From: Bacteroidota bacterium
Lineage (GTDB): Bacteria > Bacteroidota > Bacteroidia > Flavobacteriales > Weeksellaceae
DNA length: 29,183 nt
Assembly: GCA_023458535.1 (NCBI GenBank)
Contig: JAEWYW010000028.1
Span: 1-29,183 of the forward strand
Reading direction: 5' to 3'
Shown: one piece after another, positions 1 to 5,959 of the stretch
Layout: each line of letters begins with the position of its first letter
How positions within the stretch are numbered: position 1 is the stretch's first letter
The notes under the pieces: generated by a model
What the model saw: the letters and a program-made list of their open reading frames with translations, nothing else
The model's database searches: none
What the model was told of the DNA's origin: nothing
Program-made: the position numbers and the translations under genes

Positions 1-45
1 TCTTTCGTTGAACAGCACGCTTGTTGCGGCAGGGATAGTAGCGGA

Positions 46-72
46 AATCCTTTTTGTGAAACAAAAAGATTG
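46..72. repeat. Hairpin-bearing intergenic element
   Basis: An inverted repeat pairs CTTTTTGT (50-57) with ACAAAAAG (61-68) around a GAA loop; the stem extends by AATC/GATT if one C is bulged. The flanks read AGTAGCGG on the left and GCAGCGGATAGCCC on the right. From memory this flank-hairpin-flank arrangement recurs between genes in flavobacterial genomes, but I cannot confirm that here. No credible gene was found in positions 1-148. Confidence 0.45.
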
Positions 73-107
73 CAGCGGATAGCCCGGTTGCAGATTTCCG
101 GAGAGGG

Positions 108-139
108 AAAAAGGCGGCTGCGAAAATCTGCAAGCCGCC
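108..139 (-). terminator. Intrinsic terminator of the 2032-149 gene run
   Basis: On the minus strand the arms GGCGGCT (139-133) and AGCCGCC (119-113) form a GC-rich stem, followed directly by five T (112-108). It lies 10 bases after the stop codon of the VOC gene and ends the minus-strand gene run. Confidence 0.85.
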
Positions 140-148
140 CAAATACTT

Positions 149-601
149 TTAGAACGTGGATTGCTCGGTGTAATTAATCATCCACTCGGTACCGAATTTG
201 TCAGTAAGGCTGCCCCAATAATCGCCCCAAAACTGGTCTTGCATCGGGTGATTTGCTCGTCCGCCCTCGGAAAGTTCGGCGTAAATTCTGTCGGCTTCTT
301 CGCGGGAATCGGGTGTGATGCTGATGATGACGTTGTCGCCCAAACGGAACTCGTCGCCACCGGCATTGTTTTTCATGCCGGGCATAATGTCGGAACCCAT
401 TAAGGTATCGTCGCCCACCTGCAATGCGATGTGCATCACTCGGTTTTTTATATCTTCGGAAATTTCCATGCCTTCCTGTGGCGGAATGTCGCCAAAACGC
501 ATGATGCCGTTGCCAGCAAAGTCGCCGCCAAATACTTTTTTGTACAGATTGAATGCTTCTTCGCAAGTGCCGTCGAAGTTTAAATACGGATTTAGTTTCA
601 T
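149..601 (-). CDS. VOC family (PhnB-like) protein
   Basis: A 150-residue single-domain protein of the vicinal-oxygen-chelate superfamily, PhnB / '3-demethylubiquinone methyltransferase-like' branch. The opening NPYLNFDGTCEEAFNLYKKV and the closing WGSLTDKFGTEWMINY are typical of this branch. Members fold as beta-alpha-beta-beta-beta repeats and usually act as dimers; most have no proven substrate, so none is assigned. It is the last gene of a minus-strand run, 14 bp after the SnoaL-like gene, and is followed by a strong terminator. Its base composition is visibly more GC-rich than the genes upstream, which may mark a separate origin. The full-length family match supports the ATG at 601. Confidence 0.88.
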   Translation of the reverse strand: MKLNPYLNFDGTCEEAFNLYKKVFGGDFAGNGIMRFGDIPPQEGMEISEDIKNRVMHIALQVGDDTLMGSDIMPGMKNNAGGDEFRLGDNVIISITPDSREEADRIYAELSEGGRANHPMQDQFWGDYWGSLTDKFGTEWMINYTEQSTF

Positions 602-615
602 ACTATTTTATTTTT

Positions 616-981
616 TTAAGGTTGTTTGTCGTTGGATTTATCTGGAACCATATAACTTACCAGCGAAGTAATTTTTCCATCCTGCACTTTGTAAACATCG
701 GCAAAATGGGACGTTTCCTTCATTCCATTTCTTTCGGTAACCATGGTTCCGTCGCCGATTACGGTTTCGCCTTCACCAATAATATGGTTGATTTTTTGGT
801 CTAAAACTTTATCTGGGCCATCTGCGGAAAGAAAATTTTGGAGGTTTTCTTTTCCCACAATATCGTCCATTCCGTAACCTGGCCAATTTACGCGAACATC
901 GTCTGAGACAACGCTGTACGCTTTATCGTTATCTACAAAAAGGTTTTCGATAAACTGTTTTACGATTGCTTTATTGTCCAT
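616..981 (-). CDS. SnoaL/NTF2-like protein
   Basis: A 121-residue protein with the look of the nuclear transport factor 2 / SnoaL / limonene-epoxide-hydrolase-like fold. An N-terminal helix (KAIVKQFIENLF) leads to a segment with D-D-V-R-V-N-W-P-G, then G-K-E-N as in 'polyketide cyclase' annotations, and a C-terminal beta region with the typical ADVYKVQDGKI. The fold makes a small cone-shaped pocket used by enzymes and binding proteins alike. No substrate can be inferred. The gene follows DinB (1069-1593) after an 87-bp gap and precedes the VOC gene by 14 bp, so it is probably co-transcribed with both. Confidence 0.8.
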   Translation of the reverse strand: MDNKAIVKQFIENLFVDNDKAYSVVSDDVRVNWPGYGMDDIVGKENLQNFLSADGPDKVLDQKINHIIGEGETVIGDGTMVTERNGMKETSHFADVYKVQDGKITSLVSYMVPDKSNDKQP

Positions 982-1068
982 GATTTTTATTTTTACGTTA
1001 ATTTAAATATAAAGATTTTCCGCTTGAAACTGTGTTAAAGGCATTTTAATTAAAATAAGTTTAACGGA

Positions 1069-1593
1069 TTAATAATTCATATTTTCGTCGATATCGTAAC
1101 TCATTCCTTTTAAACCAAGGAGTTTACGCATGAGTCCGATTTGTCCACAGAGATAATCTTCTCTACCGATGCACATTCCGACGAAATTGAGTTTATCTTC
1201 TTTTACGAAAGGGACTTTCATGCCTATTTCGAAAATTTCGGCCAGTTCTTCATCAGAAACTTCTAAAAGTTTATTGAATAACAACGGTGAAATGTGATGA
1301 AAACTCTTTTTTAATTCTTCCAGACTTGGGTATTTGAAATCTGGGCTCCATGCTTTTCCTTGAAAAAACAAATCGCTGTACGGGTCTTCTTCCTTCAAAC
1401 CAAGCACCCAAGCCGTGCTGTAACGCATATTGATGAAATTACCAGCCATCCAAACGACATGATTGGTGTTGTTATCTATTCTTTTCAGTGCATTTTCTTC
1501 AGAAATGCCGTCTAAAACGTTGATGAAGTTTTGCGAGTGCATCCGGTATGCTGGGATTACGATTTCTAATTTTTGTGATTTTGGGGTGTTCAT
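1069..1593 (-). CDS. DinB-fold protein lacking the metal-binding histidines
   Basis: A 174-residue protein of the DinB/YfiT-like four-helix superfamily, recognised by the WMAGNF segment and the closing CGQIGLMRKLLG. Active DinB proteins bind a metal through three histidines. Aligned with the second DinB protein of this window (3189-3644), those positions are Asn52, Arg144 and Leu148, so the metal site appears lost. Function is unknown; a binding or structural role is possible. I chose the ATG at 1593 over the one at 1617, because the longer form would overlap the end of the SRPBCC gene (stop at 1604) and adds eight Asn/Lys-rich residues that look like translated leader. It lies 10 bp downstream of that gene. 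Confidence 0.8.
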   Translation of the reverse strand: MNTPKSQKLEIVIPAYRMHSQNFINVLDGISEENALKRIDNNTNHVVWMAGNFINMRYSTAWVLGLKEEDPYSDLFFQGKAWSPDFKYPSLEELKKSFHHISPLLFNKLLEVSDEELAEIFEIGMKVPFVKEDKLNFVGMCIGREDYLCGQIGLMRKLLGLKGMSYDIDENMNY

Positions 1594-1603
1594 ATTTTTA
1601 TTT

Positions 1604-2032
1604 TTAAGATTCAACATAAGTTTTAAACCGTTTCAATACTGCTTCGCAGAATTTTTTCTGTTGTTCTATTGGTGTATGATTTTCAGGCTCGAAGGTTTCG
1701 ATGATTAGGGTATTTTGATTTATTTTTTGAAACATATTCAAAGTTTTTCTTCCATCTTCCTGCAGATTTTCAATGATTTCCAACGGAACAACTCGTGTGT
1801 ATTTTCCTTTATAATCGAAGCCTTCCTTTCCGTCTTTGCTTTCCATTCGGAAAAAGAAATCACCACCCGTTTCCACATTATTTTTCACCAAGGGACAATG
1901 CCAGTCGTCGAACGGAATATTCCAGTTTTTGACATCTTCTTCGGAAATCCATTTCTCCCAAACTTTTTCTAATGGTTTTTCGACAATAACACTCACGGAA
2001 ATGGATGAGTCTTTCGGTGGATTATCTTTCAT
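1604..2032 (-). CDS. SRPBCC (AHSA1-type) domain protein
   Basis: A 142-residue START-like protein of the AHSA1 (activator of Hsp90 ATPase homologue 1-like) family. The first strand and helix (VIVEKPLEKVWEKW) and the central GGDFFFRMESKDGKEGFDY are characteristic. It is a clear paralogue of the SRPBCC protein at 5418-5831, sharing W-N, W-x-C-P, V-x-G-G, R-M-E-x-K-D-G, G-F-D and E-P-E at matching places. Such domains form a deep hydrophobic pocket for small ligands. It is the first gene of a unit whose promoter carries the same dyad-22 bp-TAnnTTTG layout as two other promoters nearby. Confidence 0.88.
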   Translation of the reverse strand: MKDNPPKDSSISVSVIVEKPLEKVWEKWISEEDVKNWNIPFDDWHCPLVKNNVETGGDFFFRMESKDGKEGFDYKGKYTRVVPLEIIENLQEDGRKTLNMFQKINQNTLIIETFEPENHTPIEQQKKFCEAVLKRFKTYVES

Positions 2033-2063
2033 GTTTTTATTTTTTTTAGGTGATTTGTTTATT

Positions 2064-2107
2064 CAAATTTAGTCTGAATCGAACAAAAAAAACTTGCCGT
2101 AAGACAA
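2064..2107 (-). promoter_or_regulatory. Promoter with putative Crp/Fnr site (site 1)
   Basis: On the minus strand the -7 element TAAATTTG occupies 2071-2064, 31 bases before the SRPBCC start. A 14-bp dyad, TTGTC-TTAC-GGCAA (2107-2094), ends exactly 22 bp upstream of it, which puts the dyad centre near -41. The same layout occurs at 2695-2738 and 5862-5905. That these are binding sites for the regulator encoded at 5960-6574 is an inference. Confidence 0.6.
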
Positions 2108-2112
2108 GTTTT
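2085..2112 (-). terminator. Intrinsic terminator after the RibD-like gene
   Basis: Read on the minus strand, AAAACTTGTC pairs with GGCAAGTTTT (one T.G wobble, loop TTAC) and runs into eight T. It begins 14 bases after the stop of the RibD-like gene. The stem contains the whole dyad of site 1, so one sequence seems to serve as terminator and operator. Confidence 0.75.
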
Positions 2113-2126
2113 GATATTTAAGGTTT

Positions 2127-2675
2127 TTATTTTTCTGGCGTATAGTAATGAATGATTCCACCATCCGAAAATTTCTTGATATTTTGAAGATGAAGCTTTG
2201 TTTTGGGGTTTATATTTTCAAATAGTTGCAGTCCGTTTCCGGCGATTATTGGCAGAAAACAAAGTTGCAGTTCATCCAATAAATTCAAATTTAAAAGCTG
2301 AATGATCAGGCTTCTGCTCCCAATGAGAATATCTTTTCCCGATTGCTTTTTCAAAATATTTACTTCCTCTTTTAAAGAATTTTCTGATAATTCCGCCGTG
2401 TCCCAATTGGTCGTTTTTAAGGTTTTTGAGAAAACAATTTTAGGAATTTTGTCAATACTATCCGCAAAATCATTCATCGATTGATCGGTTGAGGGATTTC
2501 TCAGCACCTCTTGCCAATATTTCATCAGTTCAAAAGTAATTCTACCGTAAAGGACAGCATCTGAATTTTTTAAAAGTTCGGCGTAATGATGATGCACCTC
2601 TTCACTAGGATCGAAGATGGTGTGGTCGCAATACCCATCTATCGACATATTAATCGCTCCAACAATTTTTCTCAT
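2127..2675 (-). CDS. RibD C-terminal / dihydrofolate reductase-like protein
   Basis: A 182-residue protein of the RibD C-terminal domain family, which shares the dihydrofolate reductase fold and binds NADPH. The start MRKIVGAINMSIDGY matches the family's first strand and conserved S-x-D-G. The pattern AVLYGRITFELMKYW (residues about 40-54) and the late DILIGSRSLIIQLL are also typical. Stand-alone members are widespread and mostly of unknown substrate, so neither folate nor riboflavin synthesis is claimed. The gene forms its own transcription unit, with promoter site 2 upstream and a hairpin terminator downstream. Confidence 0.85.
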   Translation of the reverse strand: MRKIVGAINMSIDGYCDHTIFDPSEEVHHHYAELLKNSDAVLYGRITFELMKYWQEVLRNPSTDQSMNDFADSIDKIPKIVFSKTLKTTNWDTAELSENSLKEEVNILKKQSGKDILIGSRSLIIQLLNLNLLDELQLCFLPIIAGNGLQLFENINPKTKLHLQNIKKFSDGGIIHYYTPEK

Positions 2676-2694
2676 TTTATCTACAATTTTAAAT

Positions 2695-2738
2695 CAAATT
2701 TAAATGGAACACATCAAAAAAAACTTGCCGTAAGACAA
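2695..2738 (-). promoter_or_regulatory. Promoter with putative Crp/Fnr site (site 2)
   Basis: The -7 element TAAATTTG lies at 2702-2695, 19 bases before the RibD-like start. The dyad TTGTC-TTAC-GGCAA is at 2738-2725, again exactly 22 bp upstream of the -7 element. Dyad, T-run and -7 sequence are identical to site 1, while most of the remaining spacer differs. Confidence 0.6.
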
Positions 2739-2743
2739 GTTTT
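2716..2743 (-). terminator. Intrinsic terminator after the DoxX gene
   Basis: Same hairpin as at 2085-2112 (AAAACTTGTC / GGCAAGTTTT with loop TTAC), followed by eight T on the minus strand and starting 15 bases after the DoxX stop. It closes the five-gene unit that starts at 5831 and overlaps the dyad of site 2. Confidence 0.75.
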
Positions 2744-2758
2744 TAGATGATTAAAAAT

Positions 2759-3130
2759 TTAGGCAACCAAGTGTTTGATTTTTTCTTTGCTATCCACCAG
2801 CATCCAGATTTCGATGAGGAATAAAACTCCAGCAATCATCAATCCTTCGGGCATAAAGGTGGCGTTGTGCACCAGAATTCCGATTAATATTGGCAAAATC
2901 ATGATGGCTCCTAAAGTTCTGGTTTTCGGAAAGAGAATAAGAATTCCCGAAAGCAGTTCTATAAATCCAACAAGAGGAATAAGCCATTTGATGGTTCCCA
3001 TTGCTTCGTTCACTTTGGTCATTTCTTGGCTCATTGGCGGAACGGGCATATAATGAAGAAATTTGTCGAGTCCGGCGTTGATAAACATCAATGCGAAAAG
3101 CACAAAGACCACGGTTTTTACAATTTTCAT
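2759..3130 (-). CDS. DoxX family membrane protein
   Basis: A 123-residue integral membrane protein of the DoxX/DoxD-like family. Four hydrophobic segments are visible at about residues 3-20, 47-66, 72-90 and 95-112. The first contains the family-typical FINAGLDKFLHYMPVP, and the second starts with a GFIELLSGILILFPKT segment. DoxX-like proteins sit in the inner membrane; some are linked to quinone or thiosulfate chemistry and oxidative-stress defence, but the role of this subgroup is unknown. It is the last gene of the 5831-2759 unit, 58 bp after DinB, and is followed by a hairpin terminator. Confidence 0.87.
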   Translation of the reverse strand: MKIVKTVVFVLFALMFINAGLDKFLHYMPVPPMSQEMTKVNEAMGTIKWLIPLVGFIELLSGILILFPKTRTLGAIMILPILIGILVHNATFMPEGLMIAGVLFLIEIWMLVDSKEKIKHLVA

Positions 3131-3188
3131 AGTTGAGTATTTGATGAATTTAAATTTTTAAATAATCGAATTTCAATCCTAATTGTTT

Positions 3189-3644
3189 TTATTTTATCGC
3201 ACCTTCCTTACCTAGCAAGCGTCGCAACGTTCCCAGCTGTCCACAATGATAGATTTCGTGGAGGCTCAGTCCAGCCAAATCTTGCAAATGTTCTTCATCC
3301 AAGCTTTCTTTTTTTGCTAAAATCCGATTGAGCTCGTTTTGAGTATCTTTTAAATAGGAAACTAAGGTTTCAAAATTGATGAAGTTATCTTTTTGCTCCA
3401 ATGGTTTTTCGCCACGGTTGTAAAACAAAAATTCATCATCATTCCACACCACATTTCCTCCCAAAATTTTAATCAGCGTATTTCGGACCATAATAAGATG
3501 ACCCAACACCCAATTGGCGCAATTAATGTCTCCATTCGGAAAAACCAGAGCTTCGTCGTTGGAAATTCCCTTTAGATTTTTGGTGAGAACATCGTAATTA
3601 AAATCGAGTTGAATTTTCAAAAATTCGAGTGCTGTGGTATTCAT
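3189..3644 (-). CDS. DinB family protein with intact metal triad
   Basis: A 151-residue DinB-fold protein (four-helix bundle). The three metal ligands expected for the family are present: His49 in NWVLGHL, and His129 and His133 in LHEIYHCGQLG. The C-terminal RRLLG motif is also typical. Family members include bacillithiol and mycothiol transferases and other thiol S-transferases, plus many uncharacterised proteins; a transferase role is possible but unproven. It contrasts with the DinB protein at 1069-1593, where all three ligands are replaced. It lies in the middle of the five-gene unit, 27 bp after the hydrolase and 58 bp before DoxX. Confidence 0.87.
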   Translation of the reverse strand: MNTTALEFLKIQLDFNYDVLTKNLKGISNDEALVFPNGDINCANWVLGHLIMVRNTLIKILGGNVVWNDDEFLFYNRGEKPLEQKDNFINFETLVSYLKDTQNELNRILAKKESLDEEHLQDLAGLSLHEIYHCGQLGTLRRLLGKEGAIK

Positions 3645-3671
3645 TTATTGTGATTTTAAAGGTTTTTTCAT

Positions 3672-4502
3672 TTAAATTTCAAGAAAAGAGAGAATCTTTT
3701 TGGTGGTTTTTTCGATGCATTCTTGGTCTAGGTTTCCATCCATATCCTGCATCAAATACGAGCCGTGCGTGGCGGGAATGAAGAATACTTCGGAATTTGG
3801 AATGAGTTGGTTCATTTCTAAAATATGCTCATTGCGAACCACATCTTGATCGCCGTTGATGAGTAAAGTTGGAGCTTGAATGGATTTTAAAACAGCTTCG
3901 TCCCAATCTTTAAAATGCTGCATGCGCTGACTGTCTTTCTCGAACATATTTTGTAGCTTCTGCGGGTCTGGATTGAGTTTGAGGAAATTTTCCTGCAACG
4001 ATTTCGGCATCATATCGAGCGTAGCATTTTCAAAACCGTCAAAAAAACCCGGAATCATGCCTTCACGTTTAAACATGGAAGAGGCAACAATTAATTTATC
4101 CACCAAATTGGGATGACGATAAGCAATTTGCATCACCGTATTTCCGCCATTGCTGAAACCCAGAAAATGCGCTTTGTGAATATCGAGTTCCGATAAAAGT
4201 TCGGCAACATCATCGGCATCCTGCTCAAAAGTTGCGGAGATGCTTCTGTGGTCGCTTCTTCCGTGATTCTGCAAATCAATTCCAATAACCTGATATTTCT
4301 CTGCAAAAACGGGAATCACTTCCTGAAAATCATTCAAAATAGAGCCTCCACCGCCATGAATAAGCACCAAAGGCGTCCCTTGACCGTATATTTCATAATA
4401 AAGTTGAATGCCGTTTATGGTTTTAAAACCTGATTCGTTGAGAGCCATAGCCGTTTGTTTTTGAGGTGAAAAAATGGCGTTGAGTAAAACAAGCGCGAAC
4501 AT
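3672..4502 (-). CDS. Alpha/beta hydrolase
   Basis: A 276-residue alpha/beta-hydrolase fold enzyme. The oxyanion-hole motif HGGGG is at residues 49-53. The nucleophile elbow GFSNGG puts Ser117 as nucleophile, with the likely acid Asp220 in NGDQD and the base His246 in PATHG. The fold covers esterases, lipases and C-C hydrolases; the substrate cannot be told. The first 20 residues (MFALVLLNAIFSPQ...) are hydrophobic and resemble a short signal peptide; an internal ATG at 4448 would give a cytosolic form beginning MALNESG. It is co-directional with the flanking VOC gene (15 bp) and DinB gene (27 bp). Confidence 0.88.
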   Translation of the reverse strand: MFALVLLNAIFSPQKQTAMALNESGFKTINGIQLYYEIYGQGTPLVLIHGGGGSILNDFQEVIPVFAEKYQVIGIDLQNHGRSDHRSISATFEQDADDVAELLSELDIHKAHFLGFSNGGNTVMQIAYRHPNLVDKLIVASSMFKREGMIPGFFDGFENATLDMMPKSLQENFLKLNPDPQKLQNMFEKDSQRMQHFKDWDEAVLKSIQAPTLLINGDQDVVRNEHILEMNQLIPNSEVFFIPATHGSYLMQDMDGNLDQECIEKTTKKILSFLEI

Positions 4503-4517
4503 ATATTTTGCTGAATG

Positions 4518-5372
4518 TTACGAATTGTAAGCCGTTTCTAAATCGGCAATGATGATTTTTTTCATTTTCAGCATGGCATTAAAAACTTTTTTTGCCTTAT
4601 CTGAGTTTTCATCATTGGTAAGCTCAATCAAACGCTTGGGCGTGATTTGCCAGCTGACGCCGTACGGATCTTTCAACCAGCCACACATACTTTCCTGTCC
4701 GCCGTTGGCTGTGAGTGCGTTCCAATACATATCCGTTTCTTGCTGATCATCCGTCATAACCACTAACGAAACGCCTTCGGTAAAATTAAACTGGTGATTG
4801 GTTCCGCCATCCATTGCATAAAGCAAATAATCATTGATGCTGAAATCGGCGTGGGCAACCATTCCTTTCAATTCGCCCGCAGCCTCTGGATGCTCTTTAA
4901 TTCCATTAATTTTTGAATTGGAAAATACCGAAGTGTATAAATTCATCGCTTCACGGCATTTGCCGTTGTTTTCCTGAATGTACATTAGCGTCGGAACATA
5001 TTTCTGCTCCGGTTTTTCATTTAACAAATAAAATTGCCAGCTGATGTTGTATTCATCAGAAATCCAAGCATATTTTTCACTCCAAGGATAGGAACCTAAA
5101 TCCATTAGGATTTTTCCTTTCGGCGCGAGTTCGTTGTAGTATTTTTCAACTTCCTCAGCGGTCTCGCACATCACCATCATCGAGATGCTCGGATTGGGTT
5201 TAAAAGTGGAACCGCCGTTCAGCAGCATAATCGGTTGTCCGTTAAAATCAAGCATAATCACCATTGCTGATTGATGTGAAATTTTTGCATTCGGAAAGAT
5301 CTTGCAATAATGCTCGGCAGCTTGTGGCGCATTGCCATCGAACCAAAAACATGGGAAAATATTGGTGTTCAT
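4518..5372 (-). CDS. Tandem-domain VOC (PhnB-like) protein
   Basis: A 284-residue protein with two PhnB-like VOC domains in tandem. Domain 1 (about residues 3-125) opens with IFPCFWFDGNAPQAAEHYCK and ends in WISDEYNISWQFYL. Domain 2 (about 130-252) holds YIQENNGKCREAMNLY and ends in CGWLKDPYGVSWQITPKRL. A short helical tail follows. The pair in one chain can mimic the dimer formed by single-domain relatives such as the protein at 149-601. Older databases label this family '3-demethylubiquinone-9 3-methyltransferase', which is not supported as an activity. It is the second gene of the 5831-2759 unit, 45 bp after the SRPBCC gene. Confidence 0.88.
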   Translation of the reverse strand: MNTNIFPCFWFDGNAPQAAEHYCKIFPNAKISHQSAMVIMLDFNGQPIMLLNGGSTFKPNPSISMMVMCETAEEVEKYYNELAPKGKILMDLGSYPWSEKYAWISDEYNISWQFYLLNEKPEQKYVPTLMYIQENNGKCREAMNLYTSVFSNSKINGIKEHPEAAGELKGMVAHADFSINDYLLYAMDGGTNHQFNFTEGVSLVVMTDDQQETDMYWNALTANGGQESMCGWLKDPYGVSWQITPKRLIELTNDENSDKAKKVFNAMLKMKKIIIADLETAYNS

Positions 5373-5417
5373 AGCGTTGTGATTTGGTTTTTTTGATGTT
5401 TTAGACTTAAATTTAAA

Positions 5418-5831
5418 CTAGTTTTCTTCCACGTATTTTTTGAAATTATCCAAAATAGCTTGCCAGCCTGCTTTTTGCATTTCAATATCGTTTTCGGATT
5501 CTGGCTCAAAATTTTGCATTAACGTCGTGGAACCATCCTCGTTTTGAGTAAATTTTGTTTCGACTTTTCTGCCGTCTGCAAGGTGGTATTTTATCTCTTC
5601 TAAATCTTTGATTTCATCATACGTTCCCTCAAAATCGAAACCGAAACTTCCATCTTTTGCTTCCATTCTGTTTTTAAATGTTCCACCTACTTTTAGATCG
5701 TTTTCAGCACTTGGACAAGACCAAGATTCGTGTGCAAAATTCCAGTTGACGATGTGTTTTGGGTCATTCAGATACTCCCAAACCTTTTGTTTTGGTGCCT
5801 TGATATTGGTTGTGATATTGATTGTTTGCAT
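5418..5831 (-). CDS. SRPBCC (AHSA1-type) domain protein
   Basis: A 137-residue START-like/AHSA1 protein. N-terminal strand INITTNIKAPKQKVWEYL, then WSCPSAENDLKVGGTF, RMEAKDGSFGFDFEGTYDEI and a C-terminal amphipathic helix (GWQAILDNFKKYVEEN) match the family. It is a paralogue of the protein at 1604-2032. A ligand-binding cavity is expected, but the ligand is unknown. It heads the five-gene unit SRPBCC-VOC-hydrolase-DinB-DoxX. The promoter 26 bp upstream contains a TTGCC-N4-GGCAA dyad, and the regulator gene is immediately upstream. Confidence 0.88.
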   Translation of the reverse strand: MQTINITTNIKAPKQKVWEYLNDPKHIVNWNFAHESWSCPSAENDLKVGGTFKNRMEAKDGSFGFDFEGTYDEIKDLEEIKYHLADGRKVETKFTQNEDGSTTLMQNFEPESENDIEMQKAGWQAILDNFKKYVEEN

Positions 5832-5861
5832 AATTTTATATTTAGGTTTGTTTTGTTAAAC

Positions 5862-5905
5862 CAAAATTAAAAAGAAATGCACGAAGCCAAATTGCCATAA
5901 GGCAA
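5862..5905 (-). promoter_or_regulatory. Promoter with putative Crp/Fnr site (site 3)
   Basis: On the minus strand the -7 element TAATTTTG is at 5869-5862. A TTTG -33 element is at 5891-5888, with 18 bp between the two. A perfect dyad TTGCC-TTAT-GGCAA (5905-5892) ends exactly 22 bp upstream of the -7 element. No T-run follows this dyad, so here it cannot be explained as a terminator, which favours a protein-binding role. Confidence 0.65.
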
Positions 5906-5930
5906 GTTTTAACGAAGTTTAATACCAAAT

Positions 5931-5956
5931 AAAAAATCTTGCCCTAGGACAAGATT
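5931..5956 (-). terminator. Terminator of the Crp/Fnr gene (dyad 4)
   Basis: On the minus strand AATCTTGTC pairs with GGCAAGATT around CTAG (one T.G wobble) and is followed by a run of T, starting four bases after the regulator's stop codon. It contains a fourth TTGyC-N4-GrCAA dyad, 47 bp from the dyad of site 3 (centre to centre), but no TAnnTTTG lies 22 bp away. It may be only a terminator or also an upstream binding site. Confidence 0.7.
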
Positions 5957-5959
5957 CTG

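Noticed and set aside
1..177. Plus-strand open frame from the window edge as the end of a gene
   Set aside because: It runs antisense into the VOC gene, has no family features and contains the terminator hairpin of the minus-strand unit.
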